Below are positions 21,559-31,238 of a stretch of DNA of 64,000 nt, piece by piece; the first letter of the stretch is position 1; each line of letters opens with the position of its first letter. A program made the position numbers and the translations under genes. The stretch is from Nocardia sp. CNY236 (GTDB taxonomy: Bacteria > Actinomycetota > Actinomycetes > Mycobacteriales > Mycobacteriaceae). The notes beneath the pieces are model-generated. The model saw only the letters and a program-made list of their open reading frames with translations. It searched no databases and was not told the origin of the DNA. The DNA is taken from positions 1 to 64,000 of the forward strand of contig NZ_AXVD01000021.1 in the NCBI RefSeq assembly GCF_000482385.1, in the 5' to 3' direction.

Positions 21559-23280
21559 ATGGAGCAACGGGCGACGGATTTCGATGTATTGATCGTCGGT
21601 TCGGGGTTCGGCGGCAGCGTTACCGCGCTTCGGCTGGTAGAGAAGGGATACAAGGTCGGCGTCCTGGAGGCGGGCCGACGTTTCGCCGACGACGAGCTGC
21701 CCAAAACGAGTTGGGAACTCAAGAAATTCCTTTGGGCGCCCGCACTCGGCTTCTATGGGATCCAGCGGATCCATCCCTTGCGAGACGTCTTGATTCTCGG
21801 TGGCGCCGGAGTCGGCGGCGGTTCGTTGAACTATGCGAACACTCTCTATGTCCCGCCGGGGCCATTCTTCGATGATCCACAATGGCGCGACATCACCGAC
21901 TGGCGCGCAGAGCTGACGCCGTACTATGAGCAAGCGCAACGCATGCTCGGCGTCGTGCGCAACCCGCATATGACACCGGCCGACGAGATCTTCAAGGCTG
22001 TCGCCGACGACATGGGCGTGGGTGACACGTTCGTGCAGACACCGGTCGGCGTCTTCTTCGGCGCGCCTGGGAAGACTGTGTCGGATCCCTACTTCGGTGG
22101 CGCCGGACCGGACCGGACCGGATGTATCGAATGTGGCGATTGCATGGTCGGCTGCAAATACGGCGCGAAGAACACCTTGGTGAAGAACTACTTGTACCTC
22201 GCCGAACATGCAGGCGCCGAGGTGTATCCGATGACGACGGTCCGCGCGATCAGACCACACCCCGACGGGACCTGGAATGTCACCACGGTGCGCACCGGCG
22301 CCCGAGTGCGCACACGCCGTCGAACGCTCACCGCAGGTCAGGTCATCTTGGCCGCGGGAACGCGCGGCACCCAGAAGTTGCTGTTCGACATGCGCGACAA
22401 GGGCGTGCTGCCGAATCTGTCGGATCGGCTGGGGGTGCTGACGCGTACCAACTCGGAATCGATCGTCGGTGCGTCGACCAGGAAGGTGTCTCGGGATGTC
22501 GACTTCACCCGTGGGGTCGCGATCACCTCATCGATTCACCCCACCTCCGACACACACATCGAGCCCGTGCGCTATGGCAAAGGCTCGAATTCGATGAGCC
22601 TGCTGCAGACGATCATGGTCGACGGCGGCGGCCGTATCCCCCGCTGGCTACGCTTTCTCGGCCTCGCGTTGCGGTATCCAGCAGACTTGGTCAACTCACT
22701 GAGCATCAAGAACTGGAGCGAGCGGTCGATCATCTCCTTGGTGATGCAACACCTGGACAATTCGATCACCACCTACACCAAGCGCGGGGTGTTCGGCCGC
22801 AAGCTCACCAGCAAACAGGGGCACGGCGAACCCAATCCCTCCTGGATCCCGGTGGGCAACGAAGTGACCCGACGCGTCGCCGAGAAGATCGGCGGCACCG
22901 CGGGCGGCAGTTGGGGCGAAATCTTCAACATCCCGCTCACGGCGCACTTTCTCGGCGGCGCGGTGATCGGGACCGATGCCGAACATGGCGTGATCGACGG
23001 CTATCACCGCGTATACGGCTATCCGACCCTCAGTGTCGTCGACGGCGCGGCGGTGTCGGCCAATCTCGGTGTGAACCCTTCGCTGACCATCACCGCGCAG
23101 GCCGAGCGTGCAGCAGCGTACTGGCCGAACAAGGGAGAGGCCGACACTAGGCCGCCAATCGGGAGTGGCTATCGGCGGATCGCACCGATCGCACCGATCG
23201 CACCGGTTGTGCCGGCGAGTTCGCCTGCGGCATTGGCGCTTCCGATCGTGGACATCCAGCAGACGCCAGCAACCGGATAG
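21559..23280 (+). CDS. choD: Cholesterol oxidase, GMC family (ChoD)
   Basis: 573 residues. The FAD fold DVLIVGSGFGGSVTALRLVE (about 8-27) is followed by LEAGRRF, GGAGVGGGSLNYANTLYVPP, a cysteine cluster GCIECGDCMVGCKYGAKNTL, LTRTNSESIVGAST, and the C-terminal GMC signature GYPTLSVVDGAAVSANLGVN. It matches the M. tuberculosis ChoD sequence as remembered over nearly its whole length. The family oxidises cholesterol or related 3-hydroxysterols to the 3-keto form. ATG 21559 is chosen because GAGGAG sits 7 bp upstream and the FAD motif follows at once; the frame opens earlier at 21394. In mycobacteria choD lies near guaB genes, which are absent here. The C-terminus carries a short IAPIAPIAP repeat. 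Confidence 0.94.
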   Translation: MEQRATDFDVLIVGSGFGGSVTALRLVEKGYKVGVLEAGRRFADDELPKTSWELKKFLWAPALGFYGIQRIHPLRDVLILGGAGVGGGSLNYANTLYVPPGPFFDDPQWRDITDWRAELTPYYEQAQRMLGVVRNPHMTPADEIFKAVADDMGVGDTFVQTPVGVFFGAPGKTVSDPYFGGAGPDRTGCIECGDCMVGCKYGAKNTLVKNYLYLAEHAGAEVYPMTTVRAIRPHPDGTWNVTTVRTGARVRTRRRTLTAGQVILAAGTRGTQKLLFDMRDKGVLPNLSDRLGVLTRTNSESIVGASTRKVSRDVDFTRGVAITSSIHPTSDTHIEPVRYGKGSNSMSLLQTIMVDGGGRIPRWLRFLGLALRYPADLVNSLSIKNWSERSIISLVMQHLDNSITTYTKRGVFGRKLTSKQGHGEPNPSWIPVGNEVTRRVAEKIGGTAGGSWGEIFNIPLTAHFLGGAVIGTDAEHGVIDGYHRVYGYPTLSVVDGAAVSANLGVNPSLTITAQAERAAAYWPNKGEADTRPPIGSGYRRIAPIAPIAPVVPASSPAALALPIVDIQQTPATG

Positions 23281-23313
23281 CGCCACAACGCCTCAGGGAA
23301 CCAACACCTCGAC

Positions 23314-24783
23314 TCAGGGAGCCGGTGCGCCCTGCCCTGCTCGTACGCCCGCCTCGACGCGGTCGCCCAGATTCTTGTCGATATTGCGCCAGTACTCGAA
23401 AGCCCGGCTCAGCACCGGCTCGGTGACGCCGTGCAGCAGGTGGCCGACGATGTTGCCGACCAGCCGTCGACGTGCGGCGTCGTCGAGGACCTCGCGGACC
23501 AAGGTGCCGGCCTGCCCCCAGTCGTCGTCGTCCCGACGCAGCGTGTAGGCCTGGCGGACCATCTCGCCGTCGGTGTACCAACTCGCGAGTGGGCCTGCAG
23601 CGGATGCGTCGGCGTGCGGACCTCCCTTCGAGTTCGGAACGTACACCGGGTCACCGGGGTTGTGATGTCGCATCGCCCCATCTTTGCTGTACGAGTGCAC
23701 TGTGGTGGCATGTGCCGTATTGACCGGCAATTCCTTGTAGTTGGCGCCGATGCGATAGCGATGCGCATCGGGGTAGGAGAACCATCTGGCCAGCAGCATC
23801 TTGTCCGGGCTCGGACCGGTCCCGGGCACGGCACTACTCGGCTCGAACGCTGCCTGCTCGATCTCGGTGTGATAGTCCGCCGGATTGCGATTCAACGTCA
23901 TACGTCCGACCTCGACCAGCGGGTAGTCACCATGTGGCCATACCTTGGTCAGATCGAAGGGGTTGAACCGGTAGGTCTTGGCCTCCTCGAATGGCATGAT
24001 CTGCATCTTCAGCGTCCAACTCGGGTAGCTTCCGCCTTCGATCGCCTCCCACAGGTCGCGCAAGTGGAAGTCGGTGTCCGTGGCGGCTACCTGGTCGGCG
24101 TCGGCTTGGGTCAAGAATCCGATACCTTGGTCGGTCTTGAAATGATACTTGACCCAGAATCGCTGTCCGGAGGCGTTGAACCACATGTAGGTATGGCTGG
24201 AATAGCCGTTCATGTGCCGCCAGCTGCGAGGGATCCCGCGATCACCCATCAGCCAGGTCACCTGGTGGGCCGACTCCGGCGACAGCGTCCAAAAGTCCCA
24301 CTGCATGTCGTGGTCGCGCAGGTTGTTGTCCGCGCGCCGCTTCTGGGAGCGGATGAAGTCCTGGAATTTCATCGGGTCACGGACGAAGAAGACCGGCGTG
24401 TTGTTGCCGACCAAATCGAAATTGCCCTGCTCGGTGTAGAACTTCAAGGCAAACCCCCGCGGGTCCCGCCAGGTGTCCGGGCTGCCGCGCTCGCCGGCGA
24501 CAGTGGAGAAACGTGCCACCATCTCCGTCTTTCGGCCCGGCTGGAAGACGTCGGCCATCGTGTAGGCGCTCACATCGTTGGTGACCTCGAACGTGCCGAA
24601 GGCGCCGCCGCCTTTGGCGTGTGGCTGGCGTTCGGGTACCCGCTCCCGATTGAACGCCGCCATCTTTTCGATCAAGTAGGCGTCGTTCAACAGGATCGGG
24701 CCATCGGGCCCGACCGTCAGCGAATGCTCGTCGCTGGGGACCGGAATACCTGCGTCATCGGTGGTGTAGTTCGGAACAGACAT
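23314..24783 (-). CDS. Monofunctional haem catalase
   Basis: 489 residues, the size of small-subunit (clade 3) catalases. [20 protein letters not shown] carries the conserved distal region, [20 protein letters not shown] the core, and [17 protein letters not shown] the proximal haem region with the Tyr ligand. It disproportionates hydrogen peroxide in the cytoplasm. ATG 24783 has a very strong GGAGGAGAGGAG 4-12 bp upstream. Convergent with choD 33 bp away, which itself makes peroxide, so the pairing is sensible. No Fur- or OxyR-type regulator is adjacent. Confidence 0.95.
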   Translation of the reverse strand: MSVPNYTTDDAGIPVPSDEHSLTVGPDGPILLNDAYLIEKMAAFNRERVPERQPHAKGGGAFGTFEVTNDVSAYTMADVFQPGRKTEMVARFSTVAGERGSPDTWRDPRGFALKFYTEQGNFDLVGNNTPVFFVRDPMKFQDFIRSQKRRADNNLRDHDMQWDFWTLSPESAHQVTWLMGDRGIPRSWRHMNGYSSHTYMWFNASGQRFWVKYHFKTDQGIGFLTQADADQVAATDTDFHLRDLWEAIEGGSYPSWTLKMQIMPFEEAKTYRFNPFDLTKVWPHGDYPLVEVGRMTLNRNPADYHTEIEQAAFEPSSAVPGTGPSPDKMLLARWFSYPDAHRYRIGANYKELPVNTAHATTVHSYSKDGAMRHHNPGDPVYVPNSKGGPHADASAAGPLASWYTDGEMVRQAYTLRRDDDDWGQAGTLVREVLDDAARRRLVGNIVGHLLHGVTEPVLSRAFEYWRNIDKNLGDRVEAGVRAGQGAPAP

Positions 24784-25186
24784 CTCTCTCCTCTCCTCCG
24801 TGCTGCGGGCGGAAGACCCGCGGCGAACCGCCAGGACGAGCAGTACCGAGGACCGAACCCCGCGACGCGCCACGCGTAGGACCCACTTCGGCGAATGCGC
24901 GACGACGCCGGGCTCCCGGTCGACGGCTGCCACACATCGGATCTATCGGAGACCTGTGGCCGCGGCCGCTCCGGGCGACTCCCTCCGAGCCGAGCCGCCG
25001 GTCGAGCAGCGCGATTCACGATCACTGGTTGCCGATACCCTTCTGCCGGCTCTGTCGCTCGACTTCCCAGGTGCCCACACCTCAAACTACCGCTGAGCAG
25101 TGCATTCGGCGAGAAAAATTATCCGGAGATCCGAGGACCGATCCCGAATGTTCAGACCTCGAAGGTGTCACGATCGCGACGTGATG
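24784..25186. other. Intergenic region between catalase and DJ-1-like gene, no recognisable gene
   Basis: 403 bp. The only long frames are antisense extensions of the catalase gene and look non-coding. It presumably contains the catalase promoter; no palindrome of note was seen. Confidence 0.5.
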
Positions 25187-25882
25187 TCAGGTGAGTCTGG
25201 CCAGCAGTTCGTCGGCCACTCCAGCCGAAGACGCCGGGTTCTGGCCGGTGATCAGATTGCGGTCGACCACCACGTTCGGTGCCCATGGGTCGGACTCACG
25301 AAAGTCCGTGCCGATCTCGACCAGGCGGTCCTGCAGCAGCCATGCGGCCTTGTCCGCGAAACCAGCCTGCGCCTCTTCGATATTGGTGAAACCGGTGAGG
25401 GTGTAGCCGGTGAAACTGTTGGTGCCGTCGTCCTTGGTGGCGGCCAGCATCGCGGCCGGTGCGTGGCACACCACGGCCAGCGGCTTACCGGACTCGAGGC
25501 TGGTGGTCAGTAGTTGCCCGGAATCGTCATTGACCGCGAGATCCTCCATCGGCCCGTGACCGCCGGGGTAGAACACCGCCGCGTAGTCGGCGAGCTCGAC
25601 CTCTTCCAGTCGGATGGGCTTGCTCAGCTCGGTGTTCGTGGCGATCACCTGTGCCCGGTAATCGGCGGTGTCCTGACCGTCGTTGAACCCAGGGTCGAGA
25701 CTGGTCTTGTCCACCGTCGGCACCACGCCGCCGGGTGTGGCGACTACGATCTCGTGGCCTGCAGCCTTCAGCTTCTCGAACGGCACGACGAATTCTTCGG
25801 CCCAGAAGCCGGTCGGGTGTCGACTGCCATCGGCCAGCGTCCAGTAGTCGACGCCGGTCATCACGAATAGGACTTTCGCCAT
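25187..25882 (-). CDS. DJ-1/PfpI superfamily protein (Hsp31-like glyoxalase III type)
   Basis: 231 residues. FVMTGVDYWTLADGSRHPTG and FWAEEFVVPF with the substrate-side Glu, AAVFYPGGHGPMEDLA, and the nucleophile elbow LAVVCHAPAAMLAA (Cys about 140, then His-Ala). This layout is that of the Hsp31/YajL-type class 1 glutamine-amidotransferase-like proteins that detoxify methylglyoxal or act as stress chaperones. ATG 25882 has GGAGG upstream. A perfect 7-bp-arm palindrome lies 22 bp before the start. It fits the oxidative/electrophile-stress flavour of the region. Confidence 0.88.
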   Translation of the reverse strand: MAKVLFVMTGVDYWTLADGSRHPTGFWAEEFVVPFEKLKAAGHEIVVATPGGVVPTVDKTSLDPGFNDGQDTADYRAQVIATNTELSKPIRLEEVELADYAAVFYPGGHGPMEDLAVNDDSGQLLTTSLESGKPLAVVCHAPAAMLAATKDDGTNSFTGYTLTGFTNIEEAQAGFADKAAWLLQDRLVEIGTDFRESDPWAPNVVVDRNLITGQNPASSAGVADELLARLT

Positions 25883-26231
25883 GTCTGCTGCCTCCGTCGT
25901 TCAGAACCTGTGCTCAGGTTCGCTCGTTACATCGAATTGCGGCGGGTGGAAGTCGTCCGTCGACGGCTCCACTGCGCTGCCGAATCATCAGCGATGACAC
26001 GCTCGCAGGTATTCCCGTGCACCGCCCACTCTCGGCCGTACCGGGCCGAGGCGATGGGCTGAACGCACGACAGGCGCTGCTCCAGTTGATTGATCACCAT
26101 CAAGCAAATTCTCAGCTACTCTTTTTCTGATTTCCCCCCTCCGGAATGCCGCTGCCCTATCGTCCAGAAGGCGTCGCATCCCGACAGCAATGGTTCCGAT
26201 TGTGTCCTCAGGTGCGAAGGAGAAGTCGTCG
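25883..26231. other. Divergent control region of the DJ-1-like and YcnI-like genes
   Basis: About 350 bp. A 312-bp minus-strand frame crosses it (25988-26299) but overlaps the YcnI signal-peptide region antisense and has no family features, so I do not call it. GAACCTG-tgct-CAGGTTC lies at 25904-25921. Confidence 0.45.
25904..25921. promoter_or_regulatory. Palindrome just upstream of the DJ-1-like gene
   Basis: GAACCTG-tgct-CAGGTTC, exact 7-bp arms and 4-bp centre, 22 bp from the ATG. It could be an operator or a leader hairpin near the start of the transcript. Confidence 0.45.
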
Positions 26232-26888
26232 ATGACCGATTCCAGGGTGTCGCGTAGCACTCTCACGGGTGTCGGGGCTGTGGCAGTTCTTGTTGCCACG
26301 GCTGCCCCTGCTGTTGCTCATGTCACCGTGTCCGCACCGAATGCGACTCGCACCGGCTCGGCGGTATTGGTCTACCGAGTGCCGAACGAGTCGGCAGTGG
26401 ATAGTCCGACGGTCGAATTTCGGGTGCAGATCCCCGGAATCAGCACCACCGATGCCGAGGCCGTGCCCGGCTGGACGAGCCTGGTGCGCCACGACACCGC
26501 CGACGACGTCACGGTGGTCACGTGGACTGCAGACCCGGACGGCGGGATCGGGCCCGACCAGTTCGGCGAGTTCTCGGTACTGGCCAACGGACTTCCCGAC
26601 GCCGACGAGGTAGTGACGCCTGCAGTGCAGACCTACGCCGACGGGCAAGTGATGCGGTGGGATCAGGAACTGGCCGCTGACGGCGACGAACCGGAATTCC
26701 CAGCCCCCGTGCTCACCTTGGGCGCCGCGCGCTCGGGTGGCACCGACGACCATGGGGACATCCAGTCCGCGCCCTCCGGTGACCAGGCGGAGGATTCCAC
26801 CGCCCGATGGCTCGGTGGCATCGGGATCGCGGTCGGGGCCACCGCCTTGATCGCCGCGGTCGGCGCCGCGGCTCGCCGCGGTCGCTGA
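26232..26888 (+). CDS. YcnI-like (DUF1775) exported copper-binding protein
   Basis: 218 residues: a signal peptide ending TAAPAVA, then mature HVTVSAPNATRTGSAVLVYR, a beta-rich domain to about 160, and a C-terminal transmembrane anchor (about 193-214) followed by ARRGR. YcnI-type domains bind Cu(II) through the N-terminal His created by signal cleavage plus a Glu; the His is exactly at the predicted cleavage point and PNESAVDSPTVEFRV supplies the acidic region. These proteins handle copper outside the membrane and usually sit with YcnJ/CopC-CopD genes, none of which is present here. GAAGGAG lies 11-12 bp before ATG 26232. Confidence 0.88.
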   Translation: MTDSRVSRSTLTGVGAVAVLVATAAPAVAHVTVSAPNATRTGSAVLVYRVPNESAVDSPTVEFRVQIPGISTTDAEAVPGWTSLVRHDTADDVTVVTWTADPDGGIGPDQFGEFSVLANGLPDADEVVTPAVQTYADGQVMRWDQELAADGDEPEFPAPVLTLGAARSGGTDDHGDIQSAPSGDQAEDSTARWLGGIGIAVGATALIAAVGAAARRGR

Positions 26889-26940
26889 CCGCGGCGACGT
26901 GTGCCTCAGGAACAATCGTCCGCCGAATCCCACAGCAGCA

Positions 26941-29900
26941 CTACAACAAACTGAGCGATTTCAGGTCGGTCGCGTACTTCTCGATGAGTTCGTGCGACAC
27001 ATGCGGAATGTCGTGTTCGGCATTGATATCCGCAGCTTGGACGGCGGAACGGAACTTCTCGGCCGAAATCACGGACCCACACAACGCCGGGGCCGGGTGG
27101 CGGTAGGCCTGCAGGACCGGCAACGCTGATGCTCGCCGTTGTCGCTCCGGCAGCGCCCGCAACGCGGTTTCCAAGCGCGAGACCCACTCGTCGTAGTCGG
27201 CGATCCGCTCGATTCGGTAGCCGGCGGCGATCAGCCAGTCGACGAACTCATCGAGCGAACGACCATCGTCGTATGGGTTCAGTGCGTCGAAACTCTGGAA
27301 CCCCGTCGTCGCGGTGGCGCCCAAAGCGCTGATCGCTGCGGCGGTGAAATCCACTGGTAGGCCGTCGTAGTGGGCACGGGGACGGTGGCCGTCTGCCGGG
27401 ATCCGATAGAAAGACGCCGGTGCGATCCCGGTTGCGAGCACGCTCAACAGCAACCGAGTGAATATGTCTTGCACGTTGAGCTGACCGGTATATCGGGGGT
27501 CGGCAAGCAGCATATCCAATCGGAACACCGTCACGGGCAGGTTGCACATGTCGTGCGCTTCGCGCAGCAACACTTCCCCGGCCCACTTGCTGTTGCTATA
27601 TCCATTGGCGTAGCTGTCATCGACAAGACGTACCGGACTGATCCGACGAATGTCTCCGTCTTCGACGAAAACCGCTGGATCGACCCCGTCGGCCACCCCA
27701 ACCGTGGAGATATAGGTAAACGGCTTCAACCGGGTCGTCATCGCCAGGCGAATCAACTCCGCGGTACCGGCGACATTCGGCCCGAACAATTGCTCGTAGG
27801 GCAGCACATGGTTCACCAACGCCGCCGGGTGCACGATCACATCCACGCTGGCGGACAACCGTTGCCAAGTCTGCTGGTCCAAGCCCAGCTGCGGCTCCCC
27901 GATGTCGCCGCAGATCACTTCGAGATGCGCTGCGAGTTCGTCGAAATGTCGCACCAACGTCGGATCACCGGAATCGAAGGCCGCCTCGATGCGCCGACGC
28001 GCATCGCCTGGATCCGTGCCCCGGACCAAACAGATGACCGTGCCGCCGCTGTCGTGCATTCGCTCCAACCACTCCAGGCACAGGAACCGACCGAGGTAGC
28101 CGTTCGCGCCAGTGAGCAGCACCGTACGTGCCGGCGCCGATGCACGCGGCAGAGTGGGCGCCACGGCCAAAGTATGCTCGTCGATGAATTTGTCCAAGGT
28201 CAGATCCGCGGCGCGCAATTGTGTTCCGCGCTCGCGCAGGCCGACAGTCGCAGCCCGACGATCCTCCGAAACCCGCGAGGCCTCGATGTACTCCGCGATC
28301 TCCCGCAAGCTGTTGGACGGGCCGATCACCACCGATACCGGGACTTCGACACCGAACAGCTCGCGGAGCAAGGTGGAGAACGACAATGCCGACAGCGAAT
28401 CTCCACCGAGGTCGGTGAAATGCGCGTCCGGGTGCAGATCGGCGCCGGCGCACCCCAGCAGGGCCTTGGTCGCCTGGCTCACCGTCTCGAGCACGGACCG
28501 ATCGCCGACGCCGGTGCGCAGCTCGAGCAACTCCTGCTCTTGCCCATCCGCCAATTCGGCGTACAGCTGCTGCAGGCGCGGTCCATATCGTTCCTTCAGC
28601 TTCGGTCGCAGTAGCTTGCCGATACCACTGAGCAATCCGTTTCCAGTGGTGAACGGCTCGGTCTCGATCAGGAAATCTCGTGGTATCTCGTAGGACTGTA
28701 GGTCGGCATCTTTCGCCAGCGCTCGCAGCGAGTCCGCCAGCGCGGTCTTGAGTTCGGCCAGCTTCCCGGTGTCGGAGTCCGCGCGCGCGACCGCGTCCGC
28801 GGTGGGCACGACAACAGCGAGTAGGTAGGCGCGCTCGCTGCTGCCGTAGACGAAGATCTGCCGGACCAGTGGACTGGTCGCGTAGATGGCCTCCAGGTTC
28901 GAGATCGCGACGAATTCGCCCTGGGAAAGTTTCAGCACGTTGTTCCGCCGATCGACGAAGGCCAGTCGGTCTGGTCCGAGTTCGGCGACGATGTCCCCGG
29001 TTCGGTAGTACCCGTCGGCACCGAAGACCTCGGCGGTAGCCTCCGGCCGCTTGTAATAGCCGGGGATCATCGTGATGGACTTCAGGAGCAACTCACCGCG
29101 CGGATACGGTTGGTCGGTCCCGAAATAGCCCAGGTCGGGGACGTCGACCAGCTTGTAGTCGATCACCGGTGGGCGGCGGACCTGGTTGTCGACCACGATT
29201 CCCCCGCCCGACTCGGTGGTCCCGTATCCGTCGTGCAGGGGCATGTCGAGGATCGATTCGACGAACGACCGCATCTCTGCCGACAACGGGGCGCTCCCGC
29301 AGGTTGCCGCGAGAACCCGTCCGCCGAAGAAACGCTCACGCATGTCCGCTTCGACTTCGGCTTCCAATTCGCCCCGGCGGCCATCGCGCCCTGCGCGCCG
29401 GTTCAGCTCGCTCTGGAAGTGTTGGAAGACCATGTCACACACCCGGGGAACCATGAACAGCTCGGTGGGCCGGATCAGCGCGATGTCCTCGAACAGCGTC
29501 GACATATCGCTCTTGGCTGCGAAATACGCGGTACCGCCGCGCGCGAGCACGGTCGTCTGGAACGAACGGCCGGCGATATGGCTCATCGGCATGTAGTTGA
29601 CATTGATCGCGGGAATGTCCGGCTCACCCAACCATTCCGCAGGCGAGAACTGCCACCACGCGGTGATCAGATCCCGCGGGTACATCGCCCCTTTGGGCGT
29701 GCCCGTGCTTCCGGAGGTGTAGATCAACAGCGCCAGCGGGTTCTCGCCGGGTTCGGGTTCGTATGCTGGTGCAGGCGGCAATCGCCGGCCTCGCGAGATC
29801 ACGTCGGTGAGCAACTCGACCTGTGCCGGGTTGCCCTCCGAAGCCAGCCGCGCACGTGCTGCTTCGACCGCTGCGCGCTGGTCGTCGTCGTCCGGGTGGT

Positions 29901-30474
29901 AGTCGAACACCACCAACCGCAGCACCGGGGCCGACAGGACACACTGTACGGCCACGTCGAGCAGTTCCGGTGTGGCGGCCAGCACACGAGGCGCGGCCTC
30001 TTCGGCGATCGCGGTCAACTGCGCGACCGATGCACTCGACTGCAATGGCACAGCGACCAGACCGAGATGCAGACACGCAAGATCGAGCGTGGTGTAGTCG
30101 CTGCTGGTGAACCCGAGCATGGCAACGAAATCACCCGCCTGCATCGGATTCTCCACGTCACGGTGCCACGCGGCGGCCAGTGCGCACGCCCGCTCCCACA
30201 GCGCCGCATAGGTAATGGTCTCGTACCACGGCAACAGCGTCAGCGCCGCGCGGCCAGTGGACTCCTCGACCCGCACCTCGGTTGCGCGTTGCCCCAGAGC
30301 GGGCCGGTCGGCGTACTTCGTCATGACCGTTTCGATGATCTGCGCAAGGCCCAGCCCTGGCGTGCGGATTTCCTCCAGGATCTCCTTGTCCGGCTGTACC
30401 GCGCGGATGTCGTCGTATTTCGCGTTCAGCTCCGCAAGGCGCCGCTCCAGCTGTTCGCTCTGTGTCTCCAACAA
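26941..30474 (-). CDS. car: Carboxylic acid reductase (adenylation-thiolation-reductase)
   Basis: 1177 residues, the usual CAR length. The adenylation domain (1-640) has [20 protein letters not shown] near residue 255 and YRTGDIV; the carrier domain has LGGDSLSAL with phosphopantetheine Ser693; the reductase domain (about 780-1177) has [20 protein letters not shown] and the YSNSKWAGE Tyr-Lys pair. It converts carboxylic acids to aldehydes using ATP and NADPH, and needs a phosphopantetheinyl transferase, not seen here. Start is TTG at 30474 (or the next TTG): an in-frame TGA lies 12-14 bases upstream and GAGGAGG overlaps that gap, so no ATG/GTG start is possible. Convergent with the YcnI-like gene. 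Confidence 0.94.
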   Translation of the reverse strand: MLETQSEQLERRLAELNAKYDDIRAVQPDKEILEEIRTPGLGLAQIIETVMTKYADRPALGQRATEVRVEESTGRAALTLLPWYETITYAALWERACALAAAWHRDVENPMQAGDFVAMLGFTSSDYTTLDLACLHLGLVAVPLQSSASVAQLTAIAEEAAPRVLAATPELLDVAVQCVLSAPVLRLVVFDYHPDDDDQRAAVEAARARLASEGNPAQVELLTDVISRGRRLPPAPAYEPEPGENPLALLIYTSGSTGTPKGAMYPRDLITAWWQFSPAEWLGEPDIPAINVNYMPMSHIAGRSFQTTVLARGGTAYFAAKSDMSTLFEDIALIRPTELFMVPRVCDMVFQHFQSELNRRAGRDGRRGELEAEVEADMRERFFGGRVLAATCGSAPLSAEMRSFVESILDMPLHDGYGTTESGGGIVVDNQVRRPPVIDYKLVDVPDLGYFGTDQPYPRGELLLKSITMIPGYYKRPEATAEVFGADGYYRTGDIVAELGPDRLAFVDRRNNVLKLSQGEFVAISNLEAIYATSPLVRQIFVYGSSERAYLLAVVVPTADAVARADSDTGKLAELKTALADSLRALAKDADLQSYEIPRDFLIETEPFTTGNGLLSGIGKLLRPKLKERYGPRLQQLYAELADGQEQELLELRTGVGDRSVLETVSQATKALLGCAGADLHPDAHFTDLGGDSLSALSFSTLLRELFGVEVPVSVVIGPSNSLREIAEYIEASRVSEDRRAATVGLRERGTQLRAADLTLDKFIDEHTLAVAPTLPRASAPARTVLLTGANGYLGRFLCLEWLERMHDSGGTVICLVRGTDPGDARRRIEAAFDSGDPTLVRHFDELAAHLEVICGDIGEPQLGLDQQTWQRLSASVDVIVHPAALVNHVLPYEQLFGPNVAGTAELIRLAMTTRLKPFTYISTVGVADGVDPAVFVEDGDIRRISPVRLVDDSYANGYSNSKWAGEVLLREAHDMCNLPVTVFRLDMLLADPRYTGQLNVQDIFTRLLLSVLATGIAPASFYRIPADGHRPRAHYDGLPVDFTAAAISALGATATTGFQSFDALNPYDDGRSLDEFVDWLIAAGYRIERIADYDEWVSRLETALRALPERQRRASALPVLQAYRHPAPALCGSVISAEKFRSAVQAADINAEHDIPHVSHELIEKYATDLKSLSLL

Positions 30475-30496
30475 CGGGCCTCCTCAATGCGAGAAC

Positions 30497-30517
30497 ACGC
30501 ATCTGGACTGGATGCGT
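30497..30517. promoter_or_regulatory. Inverted repeat in the car leader
   Basis: ACGCATC-7 bp-GATGCGT, exact 7-bp arms, 23-43 bp upstream of the TTG start and downstream of the proposed promoter. It could be an operator or a leader hairpin that limits translation of the weak TTG start. Confidence 0.4.
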
Positions 30518-30555
30518 CGACTTCCACGAGCACTCCAGGCCGATGATAGGCGCGA

Positions 30556-30585
30556 ATTATGTCTGTGACACCTAGTACCATCCAA
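30556..30585 (-). promoter_or_regulatory. Candidate car promoter
   Basis: Minus strand TTGGAT (30585-30580), 18 bp, CATAAT (30561-30556). The -35 overlaps a ccaattgg palindrome. Transcription would begin about 70-80 bp before the TTG start, upstream of the inverted repeat. Confidence 0.4.
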
Positions 30586-30766
30586 TTGGTCCAGTATGAC
30601 CGATACGTCCGAGCCAAGGGACCGTGCACAGCGGGAGCCATCGAAGGACCATGCATAGCGGAAGAGACGGTCGCCGATCGACCCGGGCACCGCGAACAGC
30701 GCAGTCCGTGCTCCCTCGAGCAGCTGGCATGCTGTCCGGCGGTGCCCACCGATGCGGACGCCGTGA

Positions 30767-31174
30767 TCAGGCGGCCACGGGAAAACGGTCGAGATCGAAT
30801 TCGTGCCGGCCGATGCCGTCGATGAAGGCAGCGAACTCCCCGGCATCGAAATACAGGGTCACCTCGACCGCCCGCGCGTCCGAATCGACCATGGTGAATT
30901 CGTAGCGCTCACCCTGTGATCGCTCGGTGACCAGCAGCCCCCCGCCCTGGAGACCTCCGCTGCGCAGGGCCGCCTGAAAGGCGTCGAATTGCTCGTGACT
31001 CACGATCAGCAGCTGGTTCGCGGCGAGCGGCTCGTCGCCAGCCGTGTCGGAGGTCGCGAGCTTGTCGTCCCACAGGGCGGTCCAGCCGTGCTTCCGGCCG
31101 ACACGGACGCAGTTTCCGCCAGCTGAACTTCGCGCCGCCTTGATGCAGTCGTCGGGGGTGAAGCTCGGCAGCAT
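30767..31174 (-). CDS. DUF397-like protein, apparently double-length
   Basis: 135 residues. The first half, IKAARSSAGGNCVRVGRKHG ... LLIVSHEQFDAFQAALR, follows the DUF397 pattern (kSS..gGnCVEV ... W.aFl.a.r). The second half ends VTLYFDAGEFAAFIDGIGR then HEFD, again like a DUF397 C-terminal half, so the protein looks like a partial internal duplication. DUF397 proteins are small acidic actinobacterial proteins that usually pair with a DUF5753 HTH regulator, as in the Streptomyces WhiJ-type loci. Here it lies at the end of a minus-strand run HTH (32979) - methyltransferase (32066) - DUF397. Confidence 0.72.
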   Translation of the reverse strand: MLPSFTPDDCIKAARSSAGGNCVRVGRKHGWTALWDDKLATSDTAGDEPLAANQLLIVSHEQFDAFQAALRSGGLQGGGLLVTERSQGERYEFTMVDSDARAVEVTLYFDAGEFAAFIDGIGRHEFDLDRFPVAA

Positions 31175-31238
31175 TGTGGTGAATCCTTTCTAGCAGTGCA
31201 CAATATCCGCGATTCCCGGTCCTCCCAGGTTTCGCCGA

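Noticed and set aside
25988..26299. Minus-strand frame of 103 codons between the DJ-1-like and YcnI-like genes
   Set aside because: It is antisense to the YcnI signal-peptide region and has no family features; its mid-part looks helical by chance.
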